From Trichosphaerium sp. ATCC 40318 (Eukaryota > Discosea > Flabellinia > Trichosidae): a DNA stretch of 64,000 nucleotides. Below the pieces are notes generated by a model. The model ran no database searches, had not been told where the DNA came from, and worked only from the letters and a program-made list of their open reading frames with translations. The stretch's first letter is position 1. The number at the start of each line of letters is the position of its first letter. The translations under genes and the position numbers were made by a program. Location: assembly GCA_038496445.1 (NCBI GenBank), contig JALMLS010000537.1, forward strand, positions 1 to 64,000. The letters are read 5' to 3'. This document shows positions 21,060 to 31,783 of this stretch, piece by piece.

Positions 21060-24000
21060 TTATTCATCAATCTCTTCAACTTTGACATTCTCTGTTGTCT
21101 TAGTTGGCTCTTCTTTTTTGTCTTCCTTTGTCTTTTCTTTTCCTTCGGCGTCTTCTTCTTCTACTTCTTCAGGAGCGTTCTCTTTTGCAGTAACAAGCTC
21201 TTTGTACTGTTCTACAAGTTTTTTAATTTCGTCGCTTGCATCACCGTCCATTAAAGCCCAATAATCTCCTCCTTTCTTATTCAATGATGAGGTGATACAT
21301 TCCTTGTTGGACGCTAAATAAATTTGTCAGAAAATACAAACACAATCTCAAATTATTCTCAAATAAATTCGAACCTTCTTTGTAAAGGTTTTGTAGTGCT
21401 TTCAGAGCAACCATTCTTGTAGAATCATCCTTATTTGTTAGACCAACTTTAATTAGATTCTGTATTAAATCCTTAGTACCACCAATAACACCCAAAAGCG
21501 CATCTAAAATAAGACAAAGTAAATATACAACCAGTACAACAAAAACAAACTATTAAAAATCTTACCGTGGCCTGATAGTGAGTGTACTGCAATAGATCCT
21601 TCTTTGTTTAGAAGGTCAAACTTAGAAGATAAGAGGTTAACCAGTGGGACACATCCTCCCAATTTTGCAATACGAGCGGCTAAGGAATCTACAAATTATT
21701 GTAAGCCAAACAAGAAAAATCAGGAGTAAATGTACCTGTCTGACATAAAGCGCCTACAATACGTGCAGCATCATACTTAACGTGCTCATATTCTGATTTT
21801 GTAGCTTCTTTGATACAAATACTCAATGCATCCAATTTAACAAATGTGTCAATGACATCTTGTTCTAAAATGAAAGTTAGAAAAAAAAGGCAATCAGAAA
21901 AAGTAAATTCCACGCTTACCCTTTGTGCTTAATAGGCTTTTGAATATGCCAATAACACCCCATATTGTAGGACCATTTTCTGTTGCTTTGAAAATACCCA
22001 TTAAAGCTTGGAAAGCGCCAGCATCGAAAATCTTTCGTTTGTTTACAACTAACGTGAAAAAAAGTTAACATTGTTGTATACATGTCTGGTGTCTGGTCTT
22101 TCGATTTATGTCGTACCTGGTATGCATAGATTTTTTAAGCAACCAATACATAGGTGCTTACAACGTAAGTCAGTATCTTCGTCATTAAGTAGTTTAATTA
22201 ATTTGATGTGAAGCTTTGTATCATCAACAAGTTTAATGCAATTCTCCTCTACAAAAAAGCAACAATTAGGTCTTCATCTCGTTTTGTTGTAGGAAGAGTA
22301 AAACGACGTTTCATCATGAAGTATAATAGTATACTCTTGGTTTAAACGTACCACTTCTTGCTAAGTTACCACAAATCATAGAAGCAGCAACTTGAACTTC
22401 ATTGTTCGAATGTTTAAACAAAACAAGAACATTATCAAGATCGCCATACATACTCTTAGCGATATCATCTAAAGCAGTATAAGTAATGCCCAAAACCCCC
22501 GAGAAAAACATATAGTCTGACAAAACTTATTGGACTTCAAAGCAACAACAGTAGCTCCCTGTGATATCCAACAATTTGGATTTCACGCAAAAAATTCAGA
22601 AAAAAAAAGCATATCACCAAGAAGCGTACCATTCAAAGAGAGATTGCTGTATACTTTACTAGCACTAGTGCTAAGTGCTTTAGTTTCCTCAGAGTCAATA
22701 GCTGTCATTTTATATAAACGTGGGATAAGTCCAAGCTCCATAAACTTGATTCTAAGATCCTCTTCAAGAATAAAAAGTAAGCAACCTCACGTGTTTAATA
22801 ATCTCTCTAGTACCTTCTTCTGAAAAGAATTTAAGTGATTCTCCGGCTGCCAACTACATATTGGTCAATATTATACTCTTACGGATGTACAAGTTTATGA
22901 GTTTAAACAGGTTAAAAAAAGTTTGTTGTTGTTTTGTACCTTTACGGCCATTTCTTCGTGCTTTTCCATCATATCTGATAGAATAACAAGTCCGTTTTGT
23001 TTATTAATAAAATCAAGACACATGGATTCTATTCTTAAATAAGTACATAGTTGAGAAAACTAGAATTGTTGTAGAAGGGTTTTTTTTTCTTATGGAATGT
23101 CAAATTTTTATGCTTTTTTTAAAGATGTTTTGGCGAGTCATTAGTATCTCTACGTACTTGTCTCACACATTGCAGTAATAGCAGACACTACAGTATCTTC
23201 AACATCTTCCATAGTTGGTTTAATTAACATTTGTATCAACTTATCATAACCTCCTTGTTTTTGAATTTCCAAGCGATGCTCATCTACAAAAAAAAGAAAC
23301 TTCAACATATAAAAAACAAAGAAAGAAAACTATAGTTTACTAGATCAACAAGATCAAAAAAAACTTGACGAATTACCCGTGTACAAAATATTTCTGAGTG
23401 CTGTGAGTGCTAGCATTACAACATCATACGTTGTATTATCCAGTAGTCCAAGAATTGGCATGTGTGACTTGTTTTCGAATATTAAATCACATGCCTTCTC
23501 TACGCCAAAGAAGTTAATAAAACACAACAACAAAAAAAAAAGTCAACATTGTGAGTATTTTGCAGAAAACATAAAAATAAATCATCATTTCGCTGAATAA
23601 ACCTTTATGATTTAGCCTAAACGCGTATTCGTGTGTTCAAGCATTTTTTCGCGTAGTGTAGAGTGATATTCACGCGAATGGACTTGCTTTTATGCAGAAA
23701 AAGCGGTTTTCAGCCTTTGTTTTACCATTAACGTACCAGTGTCTGCGCATAGATTTGCTACGCATCCGCAAGCCATACGGAGAATTTGAGGTTCTGTACT
23801 GCTGAAATGAGATAAAACGGGCTCTAAGCCCATTTCCATTAGTTTCTCGCGATTAGCTTCTAATGGAGTCGTTTAGAGATGACTGATATACTTTCTAACG
23901 TACTATTGTCAAAACACATGTTTCCCAACAGGCGAAGTGATAGACGAGGCAAATTCGTGTTCTTGTGTGCGAGAAACGGTAAAAAAATAGTAAAAGGTCC

Positions 24001-24272
24001 TACGGCAGCGGAAATGACGTTTCTGTTTGGTTCTACGTGATATTAATCGCTTGGGTACTAAATAAAGAGGTAGTGTACCTTCGCGAGCTAAATCGCCTAA
24101 TTTTTGTAACAGTTCCACCAAAAGCACCTCATCAGTTGGTTCCTTCAAAAATGGTACAACTGCTTGAACTTCTGGAAATTTTGGTGCGTCTCCGTCTAAA
24201 TTAACGTTTAATAGTGATCACCGGCTCCTAGTACTAACCAAACTTGATAAGATTGGTAACTGCGTCTGTCAT
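21060..24272 (-). CDS. armadillo-repeat protein, SmgGDS/RAP1GDS1-like
   Basis: It starts at ATG 24272 (MTDAVTNLIKF) and ends at 21060 after an acidic tail (VEEEDAEGKEKTKEDKK…). About fourteen exons each carry roughly one armadillo repeat, for example ILRMACGCVANLCAD; VQVAASMICGNLARS; CKHLCIGCLKNLCIPG; VKYDAARIVGALCQT; STRMVALKALQNLYKE. The order 'ASMICGNLAR…ENCIKLVDD' and 'LKNLCIP…VNKRKIFDAGAFQAL' parallels SmgGDS. Members bind prenylated or unprenylated small GTPases of the Rho/Rap type as chaperone and exchange factor in the cytosol (darlin in Dictyostelium). The length is about 600 residues, the usual size. Introns are short and often placed between repeats. Confidence 0.8.
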
Positions 24273-24602
24273 GTTAATCTACGTTTGTGTTGACTGAAAT
24301 AGCCGAAGGAACTTAACATATTTACTACTTAAGGCAAACTCAGTCAAGAATCGAAAGAGCCGGCCAGTCAACGCCAGACACTAAACGAACAAGTCAAGAA
24401 TCAACGCAGAGCAAGGTATCTAGTGGTTAGTAATATGATTCTATGAATATGTATTTTAGTATCGCCTCATTTCAAAGTTTGAAATTTGCCCTTTTTTTAG
24501 CAAGTCAATACCATTTATTGCTTGTGTTGTTTGACTTCTAACAATACGAGTTAAGAGAACTACAGTCTGCTTATTTTAATTAGTGTTTATAGTTTATAAA
24601 TT
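24273..24602. other. intergenic, nothing recognised
   Basis: This is a spacer between tandem minus-strand genes. It shows no coding or RNA signal. Confidence 0.4.
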
Positions 24603-27600
24603 TTACATGTATACTATCACTACAGGAGCTTGTTCTTTTGGTTTGTTGAAGAACTGCATGCTAAAATCTTCTGTTTGTTGTGGAGTTCCATAGTATCGAT
24701 AAACACGAACGAATACTGCTACAGGCTCACGCAGTGGTTGAGTATGGAATAGTTTGAGTTGTACATCATAAGGCCCTGTAGGCGCGTTTCTGATCGTATA
24801 TTCTTGAGGACCATAACCTGTACAAAGGTTACACAACAACGATCTATTAAGTTTTTTTTCTTGTACCTTGCCGATCGTCTGACATAAGTCCGCCTGATCG
24901 TGTGTGGTTGTTAAAACTATAACATCTTTCACCTGAAGGCTCAATAACATGTAACTCTACATTGGCTAATGGATTATTCCACGTGATAACAACTCTTAAG
25001 TAACAATAAGTTAGTTTGATGTTTAATGTTTAAGAGTGTTCTTTTTATGAACATACCTCAAGTCGTATTGAAATGTTCTATTGCATATCGTATATAAAGA
25101 AGAGCTTATAGATTTCAGAAGATTTTCAGCCCTTATAATGCCCTCATGGTCATTACATGATGTCCTGAGTGAATGCATAATTCTGCACAAATCCTTTAAC
25201 GCAAATATCTCAATGTTGCCCTTAAAACGATCATCCCAGGTTGTTGTTAGCACTTTCCCAAGTAATTCTATACTCTCTAATATATCCTTGTCTTCGAAAG
25301 CAAGTGCAGCCTCCCTATAACATAGTAAGAAACCAAAAAAGAATATGGGAAAATAAGAAAAATATAGGAAAAAAAAAACCCTATAACGCTTCACGTACCA
25401 CAAGAGCTGAGGTTGCTCTCCACGAATTTTGATCATCTTTTTTAGTACTTGGCGTATCAAATCTTTAGATGCCGTTGCGTCTATGGTATACAGATACCAA
25501 ACAAAAAGACGATAATACTCAATGTTATCAATATCGTCTTCAATCTTTTTTGATATTAATAGTTTACCCAAACGTTTGTTGTTCTGTCCATAGTAAAATG
25601 CGTGATTGATGATTCTTTCTAAAGACACACCGTCTGCTTCAAACTCACTAATGTGGCATGGACTGTCTAATTTTCTTGTACGTTGAGATGATACTATGCC
25701 TTTCTTCTGCCTAAATTTAATAGAGTAAGAACTCGTTCAAATGCGACCTTGTTATCTTTGTTTTACCTTGAACCAACGCTAACTTGTCTCATCAATTCAT
25801 CTAATATAGAATAATCACATTCCTTGTCTTTTGATACATCATAATCCATGCTGTCCTCATCACTACTTGAAGAAGAAGAACTGCTTTCAGATAATAATTC
25901 GGAATCATCTGATTCATCTTCAGAGCTAGAATGCAGAACATATGATGTGTCTTTATCGTCATCTTCACGCTAAATAACATTAATAAAAGTGTTTACAACG
26001 TTTTAAACAAAAATTATACATAAGCACTCCTCCGTGAACGTCTAATTTCTCGAAGTGCAACAGAACCTGCAGTTGATAAGGAACTCCAATAATACAAAAG
26101 AATTTAATATGTACCAGGTCTAAATCTATGTGGTTTCCGTATTCCAGACTCCGATGTTGTAGTATTCGCGTCATCGCTTAAGATAATTTCACGTTCTGAC
26201 TGAGTGTTTTGTGGCTTGTATGCAGGTGCCTTAGATGTAGTCCATCCAGAAGTTTCTCTTCTAGATGATGGAATTGTCTTCACAGGTCCTTTGATTCCTT
26301 TACCCGCTCTGGGCGTCCACTGTAAATCTTCTTCATCACTTTCGCTTTCACTTTCATCACTTGAATCACTCAATATACGGCGGTGTCTCTTAGCAGGCTG
26401 TTTACCACCCAAACCTTTACCGCCTAAACCTTTTCCGCCTAATCCCTTACCGCCTAAACCTTTACCACCCAAACCTTTACCGCCTAATCCTTTACCGCCT
26501 AATCCTTTACCACCTAATCCTTTTCCTTTTTTTTCTTAGAACATTTTATAGTGTATCCAAATAAAGGTACCTCCAAGGCCACTGAAAGATCCATATTGGC
26601 CGATTTGTTTTTTTCTAGCTTTAGCAGGTTGAATTTCCTCTTCTTTCTGCTCTACAATCACTTTTAATCTGTCTAATGAGTCCAAATTTTTATCCCTTGC
26701 TCGTCGTTTTGCTTTTTTCCCTTTTACATTTTTAAGACGCTCTCTAGCTTCTGTTAACATTTCAGCCTCTTCATCGTCATCATCCATTGCATCCTAAAAA
26801 ATAATTAGAAAAAAACAGCTAGCTGATGAAGCTGTGAGAGTAGGGTCACAAGAAAGTATACTTTGAGGTACAGCTAAGATTTTGGATTTTTAATACCTCA
26901 GACTGTTGCATGTGGTCATTTACCGAGCTTGCTTGGTTTTTGGCGTTCTGAAAAAAAGCTCCTTTGTGGTAGTACTTCTGCAAAAACTTGACGCTACTTT
27001 TTTCTGATAGTTTTCTGACTTGTGCTCTTTCTTCTTGCAAACTTTGGTTCGTTAGGGCTGCTCTCTAAGCGTATTATGATAAGCTTGTTGAATAATAACA
27101 TAGTATTCATAGTAAGTACTTACTGTCATACTCCCTTCTGGATTTTTTACAACTACACAAAGAGCTCAGAATGAATGCACATGAATTTAAAAAAAAAACT
27201 TAAGAGTTTGATTTTTGTTTCTTGTAAGACTGTTTTTAGTCTGACCTCTGGTGGTATATAGTATTCATCGCAAAATGTATTGTTCTTGTTGCTTTGCAAA
27301 TTCAACGTACTTTTAAGTTTCCTTGTATTCTTATGTTGCTCTAGCTCATTGGAATCATCACTAACGCTTGGTGATGAGATTATAGAATCACTATCGTAAC
27401 CGCCCATCACACAAACATCCATAAAGTCGTCATCCGGCAACTCAAGCTTTGATGCTTCCTCTACTAGCTTTTCCATTTTTTCCAGATCATCAGGCATTAT
27501 ACTTATCTCTGGAGGCATTAGTGTACAGTCTGTTATGTCAATATCAATTGGTTCTTTCATATCTGATGAGAGTATTGGTGCAGGCTCATTCACAACACAT

Positions 27601-30600
27601 GTTGAATTATAACTTGTTATACTTTTTGTGCCTTCGCTTACAGCGTGTTTTGCAAGTTCTCCTGGAAGCACTATCCTTGTTGCGTCTTGTATATGTCTAG
27701 CTGATATAACAGATTTGTTGTGGTAGTTTGAAACATTTCTGGCTTCATTTGTGATGCGATTGAAAAGGTCATTAACAAAACCGTTCATCAAGTTTATCGC
27801 TTTGTTTGAAATTTCGCTGCCTGGATGAACTTGATGGAGTACTTTGTATATGCGCTTAGTAAAATCTATATCGCTGGTATTTTGGCCATTCGAAAAGGTA
27901 GTGATAGACATGTCATCAGTATCTGTAGGTTCTGGAAGAAGAAACTGTTCAGAATTTTTTGGAAATGTTGATTTGTTTCGTTTTCTACTTGGATATGTCT
28001 CTTGCGTTCTCTTACGTTTGTAGGATCTTGTATTACTTTGATATTGATTCTGATACATGTAATAAGTGTCGTTATAAGTGTCTTCGAAATCAGCAAACTG
28101 CAAAACCTACAAACTTGTAAGACTTCAAGTTTAGCGACTTATTGTTACAAGCAACTTTCTACTTACTTGTCTATTCTTTGATAAAGAGGACGTCTCATAG
28201 AACTTTAAGTGCATATTATATATATCTTGTATTGATAACCATCTTAAAGCTTTAATTGTCTCTGGAGTATCAGTTCTTTTAGACACAACTTCATAATACG
28301 AGGCTCTAAAAATACCAAGCAGTCAGATATGTAACGGCAATGTTGTCACGTACCTCATTTCAGGCATACTCTCAGGAGGAGGTATGCTGTACTTTAAATA
28401 ACTATCAAGGGATTCAAGAACAATCATTGACGTGTATGGTGTAACAAGAGAGTATCGTTTACCAACATCTTTTATACTTGTCTAAAAAACCGAATCAATC
28501 TAACTGGCACTACAAACAAATGCTACCTGAACATCATCGCCATCTCCTCGCATCTTCAGCTCGTCAATCTTCATCTTTGCCCACGTCTTAGAAAGAAGAT
28601 CACCATTATTACTTTCAACAGCGTCTGATAATCGTATCGTGGTTGTATGCATAATATTTCCTGGAGACCCATAATGAAGAATTATGTTTGAGTCCTTCTT
28701 AACAGAATTCATGTCAATCTTCGCAGCTATGTTGAACTGGCTTGCTGCTAATGGCGTTGCAGTTGAAGGAAGCACTATAAATGTTTAGATTAGATTTTAA
28801 CACGTCATAGAATGCTTTTACAAGTCACGTGCGTTCAGATATAAAGTTATCATCGCATTGAGCATACAAGAACGAAAGTGCTTGTACGGAACCAGTCATA
28901 TCTTTTATAATGTTCTCAATAATGCCAGACTTTTTTCGAATAAATTCAAAATCATGTCGTTTGTCTTTGTCACCTTCTTTTGGCATATCATAGAACTTTC
29001 CTCCACTCTTCTTTGCCCACATTTTTAATAGAGTTGTGTTTCTCTTTATTGAGTTGTTGAATACATAAACAGGCCTGGTGAATCGAGGCGGCAGGTGAAA
29101 ATCATCACCAAGTGTATTCAGCCCGTCAGTAACAAGTATAAATACACTGTATGGTGTATCCACATTAGACAATATAGGATCCAAACACGCTAGATTTGTA
29201 GCACCAATACGATGAAAAGAACCTCGGACGGACTAACAACGTAATTATGCAAACGTCAACAAAAAAAAAAAATTTCTTATTTTTTTCTGGAATATTACTC
29301 CAAGTGTTGGCGCAAAAATGTTGCACTGGTAATGGTAGGTACAAAGAGAAAAAGGAAGAAATATTGTAGCGTACATCAACGAGACTTGCGTGGTATTTGT
29401 AAGTCCGCTTTTCAGCGTCTATATCAAACGTATACAAGTCTAGACTACCTTCATAACCATAATTTGCTAAAACTCCTTCAATGATACCAGTGAACTGTTC
29501 AGTGACTGTAGCGCTTCCTGATACATCCCATAATACGCATACTTTACCTCTTTTCTTCTCTTTGTTCGTTCTATATTGCATAGAAGGTATAATATCTTGA
29601 TAGAATAAATGACATTGACTTGACTTCCTGGATCCACTGTTGATCACTGTGTTGCAACTTTTGTCAGGTTTTGTTTGTACGTATTTACTAGCAGTTACTT
29701 ACTTGATATTTGGCATACAGGAGAAGCACAAGAAAATAATCGAACTGTAATTGAAGAAATCGCATTGCTTTTTTGTTTTGAATAATCACAAACATAAGCA
29801 TCTCCTGTGTTTTGAAATTGAAGTAATCCTCCACCAGATACAGACATTTCAGGAGGTTTAAATATTGCACCGAATACCTTTGTTTTTATAAATACGTCGC
29901 TGGAATTCCCAGAGCGTAATGGTAAATGAAACTCAGCTTGGTTGTAATCTTTATTTTCTATTGCAAAAAAAAAAGGTCAGCAAAACGGGAGCTACAAGAA
30001 ATGAACAAAATGGCTTCCACGTGCCTTTTATAAATCTTAGGATTTGCCCTATGGTTACTCGTATCTTCCTTTGTGTACCACGCTTAAAATTATTCATACT
30101 TGTTTTAAACACGTTGCCAACAACATTTTGAACAATCGAGGCTTGTTTTTTTTGAAAGGATTGAGTTTCTTGCTCGAAAACTTTTCTGGCTTTCTCTTTA
30201 TCAACTACAACTGCTTCTACCATGACGTTGTTTATTTCTATGGCGTATTTGGAAACGAAAGCATCTATACAAAGAAGATTAAGCGCGAGAGTTCGTAGGG
30301 CGTTAAAACAATCTTTTAACGCATGGGAGCATCGTTGCAAAGAGTTTTAAGTCACGATTACGCGTTTTGGAGCATGTAAACTTTAAACCGTCTGTTACGC
30401 ACCTTCACCCAACGGAAACTCAAATTCAGCCTCTGTTACGTCATATTCTTCGTTATTCTCAAATATTATCTCCAGTTTGGTTTCTTAGGACAATTTGAAT
30501 ATTAATTTTGTACAAGCTAAGGCTCACCTGCAAGCGCATCATGTATGTCAATCTGTACATTAAATGAAACAGCAGGGATTGACTTTCTCGTTGCTTTATC

Positions 30601-30624
30601 TATGAGTGCTATTGACGCATCCAT
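24603..30624 (-). CDS. VIT-VWA-DUF2135 protein with histone-like and spliceosome-like inserts
   Basis: It starts at ATG 30624 (MDASIALIDK). In order: a VIT domain (VTEAEFEFPLGE; VVDKEKARKVFEQETQSF); a VWA domain with MIDAS DVSGS near 29520 and ILVTDGLNTLG; the usual post-VWA linker (YSLVTPYTSMIVLES). Then, inside a 950-nt exon spliced in phase (28290-28103), a full H2B-like fold (27600-27860). After an unresolved join come an MFAP1-like motif (KFLQKYYHKGAFF), a CDC5L-like stretch (AEMLTEARERLKNVKGKKAK), eight KGLGG units with AKRHRRIL (H4-tail-like), an acidic serine tract, [17 protein letters not shown] (H3-like), another acidic tract, helices, and a C-terminal DUF2135 domain (VVITWNNPLANVELHVIEPSGE). 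All other joins I checked keep phase. VIT-VWA-DUF2135 proteins are otherwise seen as surface or secreted scaffolds. The nuclear-like middle is unexplained. Two adjacent genes (break near 27130) is the alternative. Confidence 0.72.
26020..26142 (-). other. histone H3 alpha-N-like segment split by an intron
   Basis: [10 protein letters not shown] ends one exon at 26115 and [15 protein letters not shown] fills the next (26066-26020), with the glycine codon split G|GT. Canonical H3 reads [23 protein letters not shown], so about fifteen consecutive positions agree apart from T/S. The H3 histone fold proper does not follow; an acidic serine tract does. Confidence 0.8.
26404..26526 (-). repeat. eight-copy 15-bp repeat coding KGLGG, H4-tail-like
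   Basis: Eight tandem 15-bp units encode KGLGG, followed directly by KQPAKRHRRIL. Canonical H4 begins GKGGKGLGKGGAKRHRK(I/V)L, so the repeat looks like an expanded H4 tail. It then leaves H4 and enters an acidic SDSSDESESES stretch, so the H4 fold is absent. Codons vary between units (GGA/GGT, TTA/TTG), which shows the repeat is not brand new. Confidence 0.75.
27600..27860 (-). other. histone H2B-like fold inside the VIT-VWA gene
   Basis: The segment reads KRIYKVLHQVHPGSEIS, KAINLMNGFVNDLFNRI, SVISARHIQDATRIVLPGEL and AKHAVSEGTKSITSY. It lines up over the whole H2B core without gaps (helices 1-3 and C), keeping VLHQVHP, FVNDLF, LPGELAKHAVSEGTK. It is preceded by a basic tract (YKRKRTQETYPSRKRNKS) like an H2B tail and followed by acidic linker. 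Changes from canonical H2B are numerous but conservative, so the fold is probably kept. Confidence 0.85.
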
Positions 30625-30673
30625 CAAGCGAGTATAGAGACGTGTAGTTTGACCGTTTAACTGCTTTATTATT
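30625..30673. promoter_or_regulatory. 49-bp divergent promoter interval
   Basis: Only 49 bp separate the start codon of the VIT-VWA gene (minus) from that of the F-box/LRR gene (plus). Any promoter elements must be shared or lie inside the neighbouring transcript. Confidence 0.45.
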
Positions 30674-31642
30674 ATGAATGAACGTCAGAACAGCCTTGAC
30701 TTAACGCAACTACTTAAGTCTTCAGTGTCTTGTCGTTTGACAAATATTGACAACGTGATTAGTGCCGTCACTATGGGTAAGACTAATACCAAACTTCAAA
30801 TATCCACTACACAAGTTCAAAACTCACCTTCAGTGATAGCAAATCATTCAAGTAAGGCTAGTTCGAAACTAGCCGAGAATCAAACTTGTCTACTACAAGA
30901 GCTTCCACCAGAGACATTAACAGAAATTCTAAGCTACTCGTCCAAAAGAGAGCGTACTAGACAGTCTACAGTCTCTCACCTATTCAATAACATCATTCGC
31001 CACAATATCGGTTTGGGTCACCTTTACCTGAATAAACGTGGTCGCAATACAAACTTTGAACCAATCAAAGGAAGTCCTTTACTGAAGAACACTAAGATTT
31101 ACTGTAGTGGTTTAAATCTATCTGGAGATGAGTTATCTTGTCTATATGGTGTTCATACTATAGATTTACAATCTGCAACAATAACAGATGGAGGTGTCAT
31201 TGCGTTAGTTCAAGGAGGAAAACATAAAATTCATACTATTAATTTACAAGAAACAGATATTACAGATTTTTCTTTAAGGGCACTGAAGGGAGTACATACA
31301 ATCAATGTCAAGTTTTGCTACTATATTACAGAAGAAGGATTAGAGGCTTTGAGAGACACATATGAAATTTCAATCAGTCATCCTAAAGATAAGTGGCTTA
31401 AACATCTTGCCGATGTACATAGTGTTCATATTTATGATGGTCTTAAAATTACAGATCATGGAATCAAATTATTGGTAAATGTTAAGCGTTTACACCTATC
31501 TGAATGCAACACAATAACCGCCTCAGGATTGAAGGAATTGGTGAATCTAGAATATCTTTACATTGAGCGATGTGATTTAATAACGAAGTCCTGTTTGGAA
31601 GATATGAAATTTCTCAAATGGGTTAAAGTCAAAGGGAGATAG
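30674..31642 (+). CDS. F-box/leucine-rich-repeat protein, intact
   Basis: This single-exon 322-codon gene has a polar N-terminus (residues 1-70). An F-box at about 73-115 (LQELPPETLTEILSYSSKRERTRQSTVSHLFNNII, shown in part) is followed by about eight LRRs with the family signature (GVHTIDL…ITDGGVIALV; GVHTINV…ITEEGLEAL; VKRLHLSECNTITASGLKEL). It is the only full-length, stop-free member of the family in this window; relics lie at 45-1060, 12084-12810, 20594 and 46205-46520. The expected role is substrate recruitment for an SCF ubiquitin ligase, inferred from the family. It lacks introns, unlike nearly all other genes here. Confidence 0.85.
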   Translation: MNERQNSLDLTQLLKSSVSCRLTNIDNVISAVTMGKTNTKLQISTTQVQNSPSVIANHSSKASSKLAENQTCLLQELPPETLTEILSYSSKRERTRQSTVSHLFNNIIRHNIGLGHLYLNKRGRNTNFEPIKGSPLLKNTKIYCSGLNLSGDELSCLYGVHTIDLQSATITDGGVIALVQGGKHKIHTINLQETDITDFSLRALKGVHTINVKFCYYITEEGLEALRDTYEISISHPKDKWLKHLADVHSVHIYDGLKITDHGIKLLVNVKRLHLSECNTITASGLKELVNLEYLYIERCDLITKSCLEDMKFLKWVKVKGR

Positions 31643-31783
31643 TAATTACAAAACAATGTGTTGAGGCCTTGGTACAACTTGGGCTATATTTAGTACAGAA
31701 ATTTACAAGCACTATGTTATAGACCATCCCAACACTGAGGTTGGCGAGCAACAAGTACAAGAGTAGTAACATAAAATAACTGT

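Noticed and set aside
26204-26539. Plus-strand ORF with PLPPNPLPPKP repeats
   Set aside because: Antisense translation of the KGLGG-coding repeat.
27449-27700. Plus-strand ORF
   Set aside because: Antisense to the H2B-containing exon.
27153-28103. A free-standing H2B gene
   Set aside because: The frame has no ATG (it opens at TTG), begins right after a good acceptor and joins in phase to VWA exons, so it is an internal exon.
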